Positions 25,474 to 34,550 of a stretch of 64,000 nucleotides of DNA are shown here, piece after piece. The position numbers and the translations under genes are program-made. Origin of the DNA: Cellvibrio japonicus Ueda107 (GTDB lineage: Bacteria > Pseudomonadota > Gammaproteobacteria > Pseudomonadales > Cellvibrionaceae); NCBI RefSeq assembly GCF_000019225.1, contig NC_010995.1:4512574-4576573 (forward strand). The letters run 5' to 3'. Position 1 is the stretch's first letter. Every line of letters begins with the position of its first letter. A model generated the notes under the pieces. That model was not told where the DNA came from and did no database searches. It worked only from the letters and a program-made list of their open reading frames with translations.

Positions 25474-26334
25474 TCAAGCACTCATCCGGGCCTCGTAGGC
25501 TTGCGGGCTGATGTGCCCCAGCGTGCTATGTCGCCGCTGGCGGTTATAGTCGGTTTCGATGTATTCAAACACGGTTTCACGCATCTGGGCGCGGCTCATG
25601 AAGCGCTCGCCATGGATGCATTCGACCTTCAGGCTGTGGAAGAAGCTCTCTGCACACGCATTGTCGTAGCAGTTGCCTTTCGCGCTCATACTGCATCGCA
25701 GCTGATGAGCGCGGATTAGACCCTGATAAGCCGTTGAGCAGTACTGACTGCCGCGGTCGCTGTGTACGATCACTCCCTTTGGCTGCTTTCGCCGCCACAG
25801 CGCCATGTGCAGAGCATCGCAGGCCAGGTCAGCCGTCATGCGTTCGCTCATGGCCCAGCCGACCACCATGCGCGAGTACAGATCAATGATTACGGCGAGA
25901 TACAGCCAGCCCTCGTCCGTGTGCAGGTAGGTGATGTCGCCCACCCATTTCTGATTGGGTGCTGATGCTGTGAAGTCTTGCTTGAGCAGGTTCTCTGCCA
26001 CCGGGAGCGAGTGTCGGGAGTTAGTTGTGGCCTTGAACTTCTTGGCCGCCTTGGCGCGTAAGCCTTGTCGCTGCATCGAGGCTGCAACCGTCTTGCGATT
26101 ACAGCGCAGCCCGGCTTCCCACAGGTCATGGCACAGCCGCGGGGCGCCACTGCGGCCCTTACGGGCGTTATACGCTTGCGCGACCCGCTGATCCAGCTCG
26201 GCCCGTTGCTGGTGGCGCGTGGATGGCTCGCGTGAGCACCAGGCGTAGAAACCACTGCGGGCGACACCCAGAACACGGCACATGGCTTTCACCGAAAACG
26301 CTGGGGCATGTGTCCTCATGAAGGCGTACTTCAC
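25474..26334 (-). CDS. IS3-family transposase OrfB, copy 2
   Basis: A 286-residue integrase-core transposase, identical in sequence to the OrfB of copy 1, with all DDE residues present (WVGDIT, HSDRGSQY, NACAESF). The GTG at 26334 overlaps the orfA stop. It is normally made as an OrfAB fusion by -1 frameshifting at the heptamer at 26364-26370. Confidence 0.93.
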   Translation of the reverse strand: MKYAFMRTHAPAFSVKAMCRVLGVARSGFYAWCSREPSTRHQQRAELDQRVAQAYNARKGRSGAPRLCHDLWEAGLRCNRKTVAASMQRQGLRAKAAKKFKATTNSRHSLPVAENLLKQDFTASAPNQKWVGDITYLHTDEGWLYLAVIIDLYSRMVVGWAMSERMTADLACDALHMALWRRKQPKGVIVHSDRGSQYCSTAYQGLIRAHQLRCSMSAKGNCYDNACAESFFHSLKVECIHGERFMSRAQMRETVFEYIETDYNRQRRHSTLGHISPQAYEARMSA

Positions 26335-26630
26335 TTGAGGCTCTTCGCAAAGTACGCCGCGGCCTTTTTTACGATGGCCAGTTCTTCGGCTTGCTCGGCC
26401 AGGAGCCGCTTGAGGCGGGCGTTTTCGTCGGCCAGTGACTGTTCGCGCTCACTGCTGCTCAGGGTCTGCTGCTGCTTACTGCGCCATCCATAGAGCTGAG
26501 ACGCATGAAGACCAAGCTGTTCGGCCGCTTTACTAACGCCAATTCGCTCGGCCAGCGCTAACGCTTCATTCTTGAAGGCTTGGGAGTGACGGGTACGGTT
26601 CTGTTTCATCGGGGTAGCGGTTCTTGCCAT
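26331..26630 (-). CDS. IS3-family OrfA, copy 2
   Basis: A 99-residue HTH plus leucine-zipper protein identical to that of copy 1. It binds the IS ends and supplies the N-terminal part of the frameshifted transposase. Intact. Confidence 0.92.
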   Translation of the reverse strand: MARTATPMKQNRTRHSQAFKNEALALAERIGVSKAAEQLGLHASQLYGWRSKQQQTLSSSEREQSLADENARLKRLLAEQAEELAIVKKAAAYFAKSLK

Positions 26631-26772
26631 GGTTCACCTCGTTGCAGTTTATCGCTTAACGGGGTGTCCACTCGTGCTGGGCAAGATCAGTTTTTTTGAA
26701 AGCACTGTACCAGACAAATTTTTTTAGGGAATACTGCCGAATTAAGCTATTTGTGTTTTCGTTAGTACCTAG

Positions 26773-29700
26773 TTAGAGTGATATACCAGAGAGCTGATTC
26801 CAAATTTTCTTGTAATCAGCTCCACTCATGCGAGAAGTATTTGGCTTAAGTCTTTCCCAATCTTCAGAGCGAAGACTTTTAAGATATTCATTTACATCTT
26901 TAGAGGATGGTAGTGTATCTTTGGTTTTTGCCATCGTTTTATAATCTGCTCCTACGGATTCAGCAATACTTCGCGGTACAAAGTTCATACGCATAACAAC
27001 CGCCTCTTCTGATCGGACCCCGTGATACAACATTGCGGGAAGATTGTTAATTTGCTGACGCTCAACCTCCGACAACTTTTCAAAATCAATTCCAGCAGTT
27101 GGCATTTTACTTAATGCCGATAATCCCCAAGCTCCATTATTAGCCAAATCACGATACAAAGCTTTACAAGCTTTTGATATTTTATCGGTTAATGAATCAC
27201 CATCAAAATGAGTTTCGGCAATTTTAGCTAGGGATTCACCTGAGACCCAAGCTTTGGTTATATCTGCAAGTTTTCGGTGACCTGGACCGCTCCCCTTAAT
27301 GTCATCAAGTCCCTTTTTCAATTGAGGGATTTGAATCATTACGCCCATTAAATCAGCCAACGAAGAATTATTACTGCCAAATAAACTAGATGGATGCCAA
27401 TCCTCTTGTGATATGTCGAGTTGATTCATAGAAAGCAAAGCAGTACGAACTCCTTCAGGCGAAAAACCAGTGGAGTCTGCCAATACAGCATTAACTGGAT
27501 GTTGTGCCAATTCCTGAGCGTAACTACGGGTGGCATCCAATAATGCGTCAGCTTTTTCTTGCGAAAGGATATCTTGCTTTGCTCGCAATGCACCAAATCC
27601 AAAAGTATTTCGCAATGTTTGTTCAGCTTCGCTGATAACTGTATCTAAATTTTGTTTTTCATTCCATAAATGAGCTATGTAACTACGAAAGTCAGCCCAC
27701 TGATCATGTTTAAGAATCAACTTTAAATTGTTTAGCTCACCCCTCTGAAGCAGTTCTTCCAACAAAATTTCCAACCGGGAAATTAAAGAGCCCGTCGCCG
27801 CACTAACATATTTTTTTATTTCGTCAGGATTGTCGCCTGCTGCAATTCCTACGACACCAACACTCCCATGCCCTATACGACCCGCACGGCCGGCTAAATT
27901 CCAGAACGTACGATGAGACATTTTTTTGCCGTAAATAAAATCTGTCGATGCCAGAAATACCGAAGAAACAGGGAAATTTAATCCCTGTGCAATTGTAGTT
28001 GTCGCGCATAATATTCGAATGCGATCGTTTTCAGTAAGCCACTCTATTAATGCGAGCACTTCAGCAGGTAACCCAGCATGATGAAGCGCAACTCCCTTTG
28101 ACAGCATTTCTATAAGCTCGAACTCCGGGCTAATCTCTGTGGCAAGAAAACGCTGAACCAATCTAATGTCTTCATGAATAGTGTCGAAAGGCTCAAGCGC
28201 ATCCGACACCATCCTTGCCATAGACCAGGCATCAGGAATTTTTTGCGCAACCGCAATACTTGTGCCTCTTTTTGAAAAAGCTTTCGCCATTGCGACGGCT
28301 TGTCCAGACAACGTTTTTGCTGTTGAATAACTTAGCTTAGGGATTGGACGAACACCATCTACTTCATAAACCCCTTTAAGGTTAATGGTTCGTTGCGTAG
28401 TTATTAGTGTTTCAAAAGTAAGTCTCCAATCTCCCTTTTTTTCACAGGGAATTCTGTTAAATATTCCTACGATACGTTCATTTGGTTGCCACGCGGAAGT
28501 GCTTAGACTAATAGACCGCCCTCTGTCTGCTCCTAACCATTGAGCAAGATCTTCAGCATTCGGAACAAACGGCATCATTAATAAAAAATTAGCTTTTGGT
28601 GCTTCATGTTTGATAGTTGCCAGAAGTAACTCGATTCGTAACCCACGTTCTTCGTCTTCAATATTGTGAGCCTCATCCATAACAACCAATGCTAGTGGCC
28701 GCTTCACTTTTTTGTTGCGCATCACTAATTGCAATTTTTCTGGAGTTACCACCAAAACCTGAAAGGCTTGTTCTTTGTTGAGAAGACTCTCTTCAAATGA
28801 ATCTATTTCTATTGCGCCTACAAGTTGCGCCACATGAATACCCAGCGGTTCAAAATCAGATCGCAAGCGTCGAGTGATTTGTGACACCAATGCCCGAGTG
28901 GGTGCGATGTAGACCACCCAACCATCATCTTGCGCAAACTGATTAAGCGCTTGCAGTATGCGAAATTGAGCGAGCTGCGTCTTTCCACCGGATGTCGGCA
29001 TTTCAACAACTACCGCTCTATTAGCCTGATCCAGTAAACCTAACTCCTGAATCGCTGCTCTTTGGGGAGGAAGAAGCTCAAACATACTCCTGTGTTTCGT
29101 TATCTGATCGACAAAGCGAGTAACACGCGAGTTAACAGCATGAGCAACCCACCATAAGGAACCTGCAGCCATCTTACGACTAGCGACGTGAAGCCATCGC
29201 AATATCATCTCAAATTGGGAGTCTTGTGATTTTTGTGCGGCTTTTACAGCAGCCTCAAAATGTTGATCAAGCTCAGTTGCGATAGACGACGGTTCGCCTT
29301 GTAGCATATACATAGCAAGGCGTTCAGTTGCCTTAGCAAAATGATAAAGTGCAATCAGCCTTAAAGCGATTGACTGGCCATGTCCGGCAGCACCTTCTAA
29401 TAAGTGCTTCTCAAATTCTGCCTGATCAGTACGTAAGCCAAGAATGATTAACGATACTTGTTCCAGATCATCCCATCGATCTTTACGTAATAGGCGAATC
29501 CAAGCGTCGAATAATCGATACAAGACTCTTGTATCCCAACTTACATCTGCTATCGATGGAATTGCAAAAGATTCTTGATGATCAACAAACCATCTGCGCA
29601 AATCCGTCCAGCGTTCGCCACAATAAGCAAGTCCAGCTAAATGCAAAACATGGAAAATTCTTTTATCGGCATCACTTGGAATCGGTAAAATACGATATAA

Positions 29701-30006
29701 ACCAAAAGCCCTATGCGCACCGGCTTGAGCACTCTTCTGCAAAGCCAAACTTTCATTGGATTTTGCAGGATACAGCAACACATTTAAGCCCTCGATTGCG
29801 GCAAGCTCATACACCATTGCAACTTGTTCAACGAGTGCAAATTCAGAAATACTACTACCAGTATTGTTATGAAGTAGTTGACCAAGCGAGGATTTAACCA
29901 AGAGTGAATCAGCAAGATCTAACGCCGTGGCACGCATTTCACCACTCAGAGACTGAACCGCCCAATGCTGATCAATTTGCGCTAAATCCTGAAGAGAAAT
30001 TGTCAT
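26773..30006 (-). CDS. hamB: Hachiman-type defence helicase HamB
   Basis: A 1077-residue superfamily 2 helicase. About 300 residues of N-terminal, mostly helical sequence without a known motif come first. The helicase core follows: a Q-motif-like LPPQRAAI (residues 312-319), Walker A PTSGGKT (337-343), IAPTRALV, DEAH (444-447) and LAGRAGRIGH as motif VI. The C-terminal 350 residues are helical. Its ATG overlaps the TGA of the upstream HamA-like gene by 4 bp. A DUF1837 protein followed by a large helicase is the definition of Hachiman anti-phage systems, where the helicase senses damaged or foreign DNA and controls the nuclease. Intact. Confidence 0.85.
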   Translation of the reverse strand: MTISLQDLAQIDQHWAVQSLSGEMRATALDLADSLLVKSSLGQLLHNNTGSSISEFALVEQVAMVYELAAIEGLNVLLYPAKSNESLALQKSAQAGAHRAFGLYRILPIPSDADKRIFHVLHLAGLAYCGERWTDLRRWFVDHQESFAIPSIADVSWDTRVLYRLFDAWIRLLRKDRWDDLEQVSLIILGLRTDQAEFEKHLLEGAAGHGQSIALRLIALYHFAKATERLAMYMLQGEPSSIATELDQHFEAAVKAAQKSQDSQFEMILRWLHVASRKMAAGSLWWVAHAVNSRVTRFVDQITKHRSMFELLPPQRAAIQELGLLDQANRAVVVEMPTSGGKTQLAQFRILQALNQFAQDDGWVVYIAPTRALVSQITRRLRSDFEPLGIHVAQLVGAIEIDSFEESLLNKEQAFQVLVVTPEKLQLVMRNKKVKRPLALVVMDEAHNIEDEERGLRIELLLATIKHEAPKANFLLMMPFVPNAEDLAQWLGADRGRSISLSTSAWQPNERIVGIFNRIPCEKKGDWRLTFETLITTQRTINLKGVYEVDGVRPIPKLSYSTAKTLSGQAVAMAKAFSKRGTSIAVAQKIPDAWSMARMVSDALEPFDTIHEDIRLVQRFLATEISPEFELIEMLSKGVALHHAGLPAEVLALIEWLTENDRIRILCATTTIAQGLNFPVSSVFLASTDFIYGKKMSHRTFWNLAGRAGRIGHGSVGVVGIAAGDNPDEIKKYVSAATGSLISRLEILLEELLQRGELNNLKLILKHDQWADFRSYIAHLWNEKQNLDTVISEAEQTLRNTFGFGALRAKQDILSQEKADALLDATRSYAQELAQHPVNAVLADSTGFSPEGVRTALLSMNQLDISQEDWHPSSLFGSNNSSLADLMGVMIQIPQLKKGLDDIKGSGPGHRKLADITKAWVSGESLAKIAETHFDGDSLTDKISKACKALYRDLANNGAWGLSALSKMPTAGIDFEKLSEVERQQINNLPAMLYHGVRSEEAVVMRMNFVPRSIAESVGADYKTMAKTKDTLPSSKDVNEYLKSLRSEDWERLKPNTSRMSGADYKKIWNQLSGISL

Positions 30007-30815
30007 TTCTCATCTCCAGATTTTCCGGCAGCAACTACTTTATCGGGTAAGCCGGCAATTGAAGCTTCTGGCAAATAAAGCGCATAAAGTTCGATAGTAG
30101 TAGCAGCGGGACAATTTTGATCCAATGAAACAGCTCTACTTAAAAGATCAAGCTCTTTCGGTTCAACATCGCGCACCAGTACACCGAAGATAGCGACATC
30201 TGCATTATCTGAGATATAGCGTTTTGCGGCGCTTTTATATTTGTCGGCCCAGTCTTTATCTATTGCCCTGTAGCCCAAATATCTTATTAAGCTGCCTTTG
30301 ACATGGGCACTATCACGAAGATCTTCCAATTGCTTGGTCAAGCCACTGCGACCATACATGACTTGCGGCGGCCACTTAGCTTCACTGGATGTTTTAATTT
30401 CTCCGAACGCAAAACGATGGGAATTAACTTCTAAATCTGTTTTTTGAAATCCAACCAAATCTGCTCCCGCAGGACTTGCATTTGGGTTTTTCAAATCACG
30501 GCTCGTTGGCCAAGGAAAAATACAATTGTTGTTTTCTGTAACGTGAAATTCTGCAATGGCTTCACCAACCCGCCAGTCTTCAGGCTTCGTATTATCAACC
30601 AATAAATTATGAATTCCGGCTGATTCGAAATCAGTGCTAGCCAAACTGGTTACTAAATTTAAAATTTCAGAAATACCTGATGAGTCCAGCAAAAGATCTT
30701 TAACAGGGCCGCTAATGATATGGCTCACTTCATCATGAGTATAAGACAACCCTCGCGCCACAACGGACGTTTGGTCCACTGTGTAAACAATCTTAGCTAC
30801 CGGTTTGAATGTCAT
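30003..30815 (-). CDS. hamA: Hachiman-type nuclease HamA (DUF1837)
   Basis: A 270-residue DUF1837-like protein. The nuclease residues are visible: Asp119 in GADLVGF and the Glu139-x-Lys141 of FGEIKTS, with candidate acidic partners Glu85 and Glu89. This is a PD-(D/E)xK-type active site as reported for HamA. I start at the ATG at 30815, which has AGGG upstream and lies just after the regulator gene; the frame stays open to 30929 but only over that gene. In Hachiman the nuclease degrades DNA when released by HamB. The pair overlaps by 4 bp, pointing to tight stoichiometric coupling. Confidence 0.85.
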   Translation of the reverse strand: MTFKPVAKIVYTVDQTSVVARGLSYTHDEVSHIISGPVKDLLLDSSGISEILNLVTSLASTDFESAGIHNLLVDNTKPEDWRVGEAIAEFHVTENNNCIFPWPTSRDLKNPNASPAGADLVGFQKTDLEVNSHRFAFGEIKTSSEAKWPPQVMYGRSGLTKQLEDLRDSAHVKGSLIRYLGYRAIDKDWADKYKSAAKRYISDNADVAIFGVLVRDVEPKELDLLSRAVSLDQNCPAATTIELYALYLPEASIAGLPDKVVAAGKSGDEK

Positions 30816-30831
30816 TTTGCATATCCCTACA

Positions 30832-31137
30832 TTATTTATTTTTTTGGATTTTATTTTCCAATTCCAAACTTTGTTGTTTGTTACCACCGAATTTATTGTG
30901 TCCTGCCCCCCGGGGTGATTTGGCCGCAAATTCGATCCGCGAAATGACTTGCTGAAAGTCGATTTCTTTTTCTTTCATCTCACCCAAAAGCGCGGCTATT
31001 ACCGCTAAATGCGCAGGCACTTCACCTTTTTTTGCATAATTACTAATAGAACTTCTATTCATTTTAAGTAGCTCTGCAAGCTCATGAATTTTAAGCCCGG
31101 CCTTACTAACGTGACGCTGAAATTCTTGATAGTTCAT
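30832..31137 (-). CDS. Small XRE-family regulator next to Hachiman genes
   Basis: A 101-residue protein with an N-terminal helix-turn-helix of the XRE/Cro type (residues about 10-45, LKIHELAELLKMNRSSISNYAK) and a charged C-terminal tail. It lies 16 bp before hamA in the same direction and is probably the first gene of the defence operon. Two direct repeats upstream are candidate operators, so it likely represses its own operon. ATG at 31137. Confidence 0.75.
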   Translation of the reverse strand: MNYQEFQRHVSKAGLKIHELAELLKMNRSSISNYAKKGEVPAHLAVIAALLGEMKEKEIDFQQVISRIEFAAKSPRGAGHNKFGGNKQQSLELENKIQKNK

Positions 31138-31178
31138 TACTAAATATTAGCAAAAATACCCAAAAAAAACAATTTTTA

Positions 31179-31214
31179 AGGCATTAATTTATGATTTTTA
31201 GGCATTAATTTATG
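31179..31214. promoter_or_regulatory. Direct repeats, candidate operator of the XRE regulator
   Basis: AGGCATTAATTTATG occurs twice (31179-31193 and 31200-31214), 21 bp apart start to start, or two helical turns. It is preceded each time by ATTTTT. It lies 42-77 bp upstream of the XRE start in otherwise A/T-rich DNA. Placement on the same face of the helix fits cooperative binding by a small HTH repressor; this is inference. Confidence 0.5.
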
Positions 31215-31420
31215 TATATTTCACACACCCATGTACACAACCAATTCAAGATCAAAACTGAAAAAATTGAAATATTCAACCGTAAGCTTTATATGGCTTG
31301 AAGAATACCCTCGGGTTCATCTGCATCTATGGTTGATCAACCGACCGAGACCCAATTCAGCTAGTTATAAAACGCTAAATATTTTCCACGATCATCGAGT
31401 TAACCTCCTTGCATTAATGG

Positions 31421-33022
31421 TCAGAACGCATTCGCTATTCGCACTGCCCAGCTCTTATATACAGTTTCAGGCATATCAGGCTTCAGCTCGTTCGGATGCC
31501 GTATACACGCATGCATAAGCGTCATCTGCTGTAGTCTTTCCCTATCCCAATGCCCCGACTTTTTTACCAGATCATCCAAAATAGCTTTGATAGTATTTTC
31601 TACCCTTGTGTCATCGCGAAGACGAAAGGCTAGGGTAGTCAAACTGTGATCATCGCTGAGATCAATTTCTATTACATGGATGTGGTCCCCGCCTGCGATC
31701 TCCAATTGAGCATATAAAAATGCACGCTTGGTGTTGGCTTTGATATACAGGAACTTTTTAGCTTGGGATGACTGAATGACGTCAGCTTTTTCAAAAATTT
31801 CCGACACGCCGAGATGTTCGATCACTTTGAGCTGTTCTAATCCGTTGCGAATGTAATTAAAAAAGCCAACATCAGATGGCGAACTATCGTCCAGGGATTT
31901 AAAATCAGCGGATTTATGATTTCCCTTTCCTTTGCCGCCTAAAACACTGAGCGTTGTGGTTTTTGGTTCTTGATCGTCTTCGCCTTTTTTTGATTCATCT
32001 TTAGCGGCCACTTCTACCACCTGAACTTCAAAAACCCGTTGAGTATTCAATATTTCATTGAAGTAAAGCGCTCCTTTTGGAACGTCTAATATTCTGGCTC
32101 TACTTAAATTTGACGGACTTTCATCGACAGTTGTCTCTGGATCAAAATTTTCAGATGGCCACTGACCGCCCGGCTTTTTATCCTCTTTTGGTACTTTATC
32201 TTTTTCAAATTTTATATCTAATGGATGATGAAAACTTATCGTATGAAATTGATCTGTCATGGGTAAGTTGGCCACACTGGAAATTTCTTCGACCAATACA
32301 TTTCTACCATGATTTTGCGTGTAAGCACGAATAAATACATCGCTCATATCAAACGGCTCAAATCGGAACAGCCACACCTTTGCGTTTGATTTCTCGATTG
32401 AAGTTTCCAAAATGTTCTTGAATATGGATAAATAACTATTTGTCACTTCAGGATTTAAATTGAGCCAAGCAATATAACTTTGATGGGCCTTGATATCTAA
32501 TAGGCTATGTGGGTAAGTCTCGCTTAACCTGATGTGCGCATGTGATCCATCCAGCTCCACATCAATCAATCTATTCAAGTTTGCTTCATAAAATGCCGAC
32601 CTAGTATTCAACGCGGTTTTAAAAAACAAAACTCTGGCTAATTCAATACATGGAATCCACACATACCGTTGCTTGAATGAAAATCTAAAAAGCAGCTGAT
32701 TCGCATATTCACTAGAAAGCTTCTTTCTCGTAGTGAACTTTTCATAATCTGCCATGGTTTGAATTGACCATGATGATGTAGGAGGTAGATCAATTGCTAA
32801 AAAATTAGATTTTGGTCTAACAATTCTATTTTTAGGATAAACTCTGCCAATTGCTAACGCTGGCAAAGCTTCTATTGCTAAAGGAATTTTAGATGTAGTT
32901 GAATCTGGTAGCTCAAACTCACACGCAATGTTCCAATTGCTTTCAGAATAGCGAAAGCAGTTTCCAAAGCTTACCAGTTTTGCGTTTTCAGGTATCTTCC
33001 TGAATGATGCGTGAAGTGCCAA
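31421..33022 (-). CDS. tnsE: Tn7-like transposition protein TnsE
   Basis: A 533-residue TnsE homologue, very near the length of Tn7 TnsE. TnsE directs transposition to replicating DNA such as conjugating plasmids through DNA 3' ends and the sliding clamp. Visible features are FGNCFRYSESNWNIACEF near the N-terminus and a long charged linker (residues about 280-370, rich in K, D and E) before the C-terminal DNA-binding region. The frame starts with TTG at 33022, overlapping tnsD by 35 bp, with AGGA upstream. Retaining TnsE as well as TnsD means the element probably keeps both target pathways. Confidence 0.88.
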   Translation of the reverse strand: MALHASFRKIPENAKLVSFGNCFRYSESNWNIACEFELPDSTTSKIPLAIEALPALAIGRVYPKNRIVRPKSNFLAIDLPPTSSWSIQTMADYEKFTTRKKLSSEYANQLLFRFSFKQRYVWIPCIELARVLFFKTALNTRSAFYEANLNRLIDVELDGSHAHIRLSETYPHSLLDIKAHQSYIAWLNLNPEVTNSYLSIFKNILETSIEKSNAKVWLFRFEPFDMSDVFIRAYTQNHGRNVLVEEISSVANLPMTDQFHTISFHHPLDIKFEKDKVPKEDKKPGGQWPSENFDPETTVDESPSNLSRARILDVPKGALYFNEILNTQRVFEVQVVEVAAKDESKKGEDDQEPKTTTLSVLGGKGKGNHKSADFKSLDDSSPSDVGFFNYIRNGLEQLKVIEHLGVSEIFEKADVIQSSQAKKFLYIKANTKRAFLYAQLEIAGGDHIHVIEIDLSDDHSLTTLAFRLRDDTRVENTIKAILDDLVKKSGHWDRERLQQMTLMHACIRHPNELKPDMPETVYKSWAVRIANAF

Positions 33023-34550
33023 GAGACAATTTCCTTTTCAAATAGTGTATGTTTTTTATGATTGCTTTCGTTTGATATTCTTTGCGTATGCCAGCTTTTC
33101 GAAAGATTATCCATACCTCTAACGATTGGTGTTGCTTAATTAAATCATGGATAACACTTTCAATTCTACGCCAACGGTATGCATCTGGAGACTCTGCAAT
33201 CTTTTTAATGAAATCGATAGTCTTAGGTAATTTATCTGGATTTTTTTCAAGCGATGCACGTTGCCCAGACTGTTTAATAATCCATGACATACTGCTTCTG
33301 CCATGATTATTGCGTAAAGCACCAGATTTTTTTAAATTTTTTACATGTTTTAAAAATTCCGTGTCGCGCCGAACCCAGTCGGCGACAAATTGTTTCGTAT
33401 TTCTTGGCGCCTGACAAGGTGTATTTTGACTTAGCCAAAGGCGATCATTGCGATAAAGCCAAGCGTACAAAGCACCAAATCCGCCCGTAATTCTTAACCA
33501 TTTCACACCTTTTTTCGGGTAAGCCGTGATAGCGGCTTTCCATTCACGACGTTTTTCTTTGCAGGCAACAACATCAACTGTTACTTCATGTGCAATCGGA
33601 ATTTGTGTAGGTACAATTAATTGTTGTGCTCCTGTTATGCCAGACAGTGGCGAGATACTTCCCAGCGACTGCCAAACTACCAAATGACAGAGATAATGGA
33701 AGGTTTTTCTATGCTTTCGAAATAGATTTATTAACCACTGTGGATCACTTAGTGATAGCCCGAGTATGTCCATTACTGAGGCAGACCAATATGCCTCCAG
33801 ATGATTAGCCAGTGCGCTATGGTTCACACGGCTTTTATTCAAATATGAGTGATTTTCTGCAAGCTGTTGGTAATAGTGAGCCCATTGCGCGAACGATATA
33901 GAAACATCTAAATCCAAATTTATTAGCTCATCAATATGCTGGCTTAACAACATCAGTTTCTGTTTTTGCTTCGTAGTAAAATCTGATGGAATCTTTCTTA
34001 CCAAGCTGGCATTGATTGCTGGAAAAAATTCATACTTTCCTTGTGGTCGAAACAAGGCGTCCGTTTCATACAAATACTCTTTGTGGATCGGACATACCAT
34101 TACACCCGATAACTGGTGTAGCCGGTGCCAATAAGGTTCACCGAACAATTCCAACTCATCACGATAACAATATTTACAGAGTCTTAAAAATTTCGGGACT
34201 TTGATGTTTGAAGCAGCAACCCCTGTTCTGGTGTGAACATCCCAGGCTTTGCCAGATAATACTGACTGGACAACCTTTTCGTTTCTGTCTGCTTGCAGGA
34301 AATATTTGTACGCGGGATAGAGACTATGCTTCGTTAACCATTGATCTGCTGTTATGTGTGTCAGGTGATAGGTTTTTTGTTCCAAGTCCAGTAAATGACC
34401 TGGAAAATCAACAACGGCAGCTACATTTCGAGAGCCAAATAGATCGTTCACTATCTGGCTATCCGAAATAATACCTTGGTGTAGTTTGTATCTGGCTATG
34501 ACGCTATAGAGCAATTCGTCCGGGTAGGGTACTGGGAAATACCCCAGCAC
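32988..34550 (-). CDS. tnsD: Target-site selector TnsD (TniQ family)
   Basis: A 520-residue TnsD. The N-terminal TniQ domain begins with PVPYPDELLYSVIARY. A CCCH zinc finger is formed by Cys125, Cys128, Cys153 and His156, with the same spacing as the finger described for Tn7 TnsD. The long C-terminal half is present, as needed for recognising the 3' end of glmS. The location of the element next to glmS is consistent with this. The start is a GTG at 34550, placed directly after the tnsC stop codon. Confidence 0.93.
   Translation of the reverse strand: MLGYFPVPYPDELLYSVIARYKLHQGIISDSQIVNDLFGSRNVAAVVDFPGHLLDLEQKTYHLTHITADQWLTKHSLYPAYKYFLQADRNEKVVQSVLSGKAWDVHTRTGVAASNIKVPKFLRLCKYCYRDELELFGEPYWHRLHQLSGVMVCPIHKEYLYETDALFRPQGKYEFFPAINASLVRKIPSDFTTKQKQKLMLLSQHIDELINLDLDVSISFAQWAHYYQQLAENHSYLNKSRVNHSALANHLEAYWSASVMDILGLSLSDPQWLINLFRKHRKTFHYLCHLVVWQSLGSISPLSGITGAQQLIVPTQIPIAHEVTVDVVACKEKRREWKAAITAYPKKGVKWLRITGGFGALYAWLYRNDRLWLSQNTPCQAPRNTKQFVADWVRRDTEFLKHVKNLKKSGALRNNHGRSSMSWIIKQSGQRASLEKNPDKLPKTIDFIKKIAESPDAYRWRRIESVIHDLIKQHQSLEVWIIFRKAGIRKEYQTKAIIKNIHYLKRKLSLGTSRIIQEDT

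Larger units (their letters stand above)
25444..26689 (-). mobile_element. IS3-family insertion sequence, copy 2
   Basis: It is 1246 bp long with the same ends and genes as copy 1, and the translated proteins are identical. Unlike copy 1 it lacks a 3-bp duplication (TAA left, GTT right), and its left border cuts off a gene whose 5' part is absent. This fits recombination between IS copies or an adjacent deletion rather than a simple insertion. Confidence 0.93.

Noticed and set aside
18972..26689. Composite transposon formed by the two IS3 copies
   Set aside because: Copy 1 has its own target duplication, copy 2 has none, and no duplication flanks the pair, so the cargo was not moved as one unit by them.
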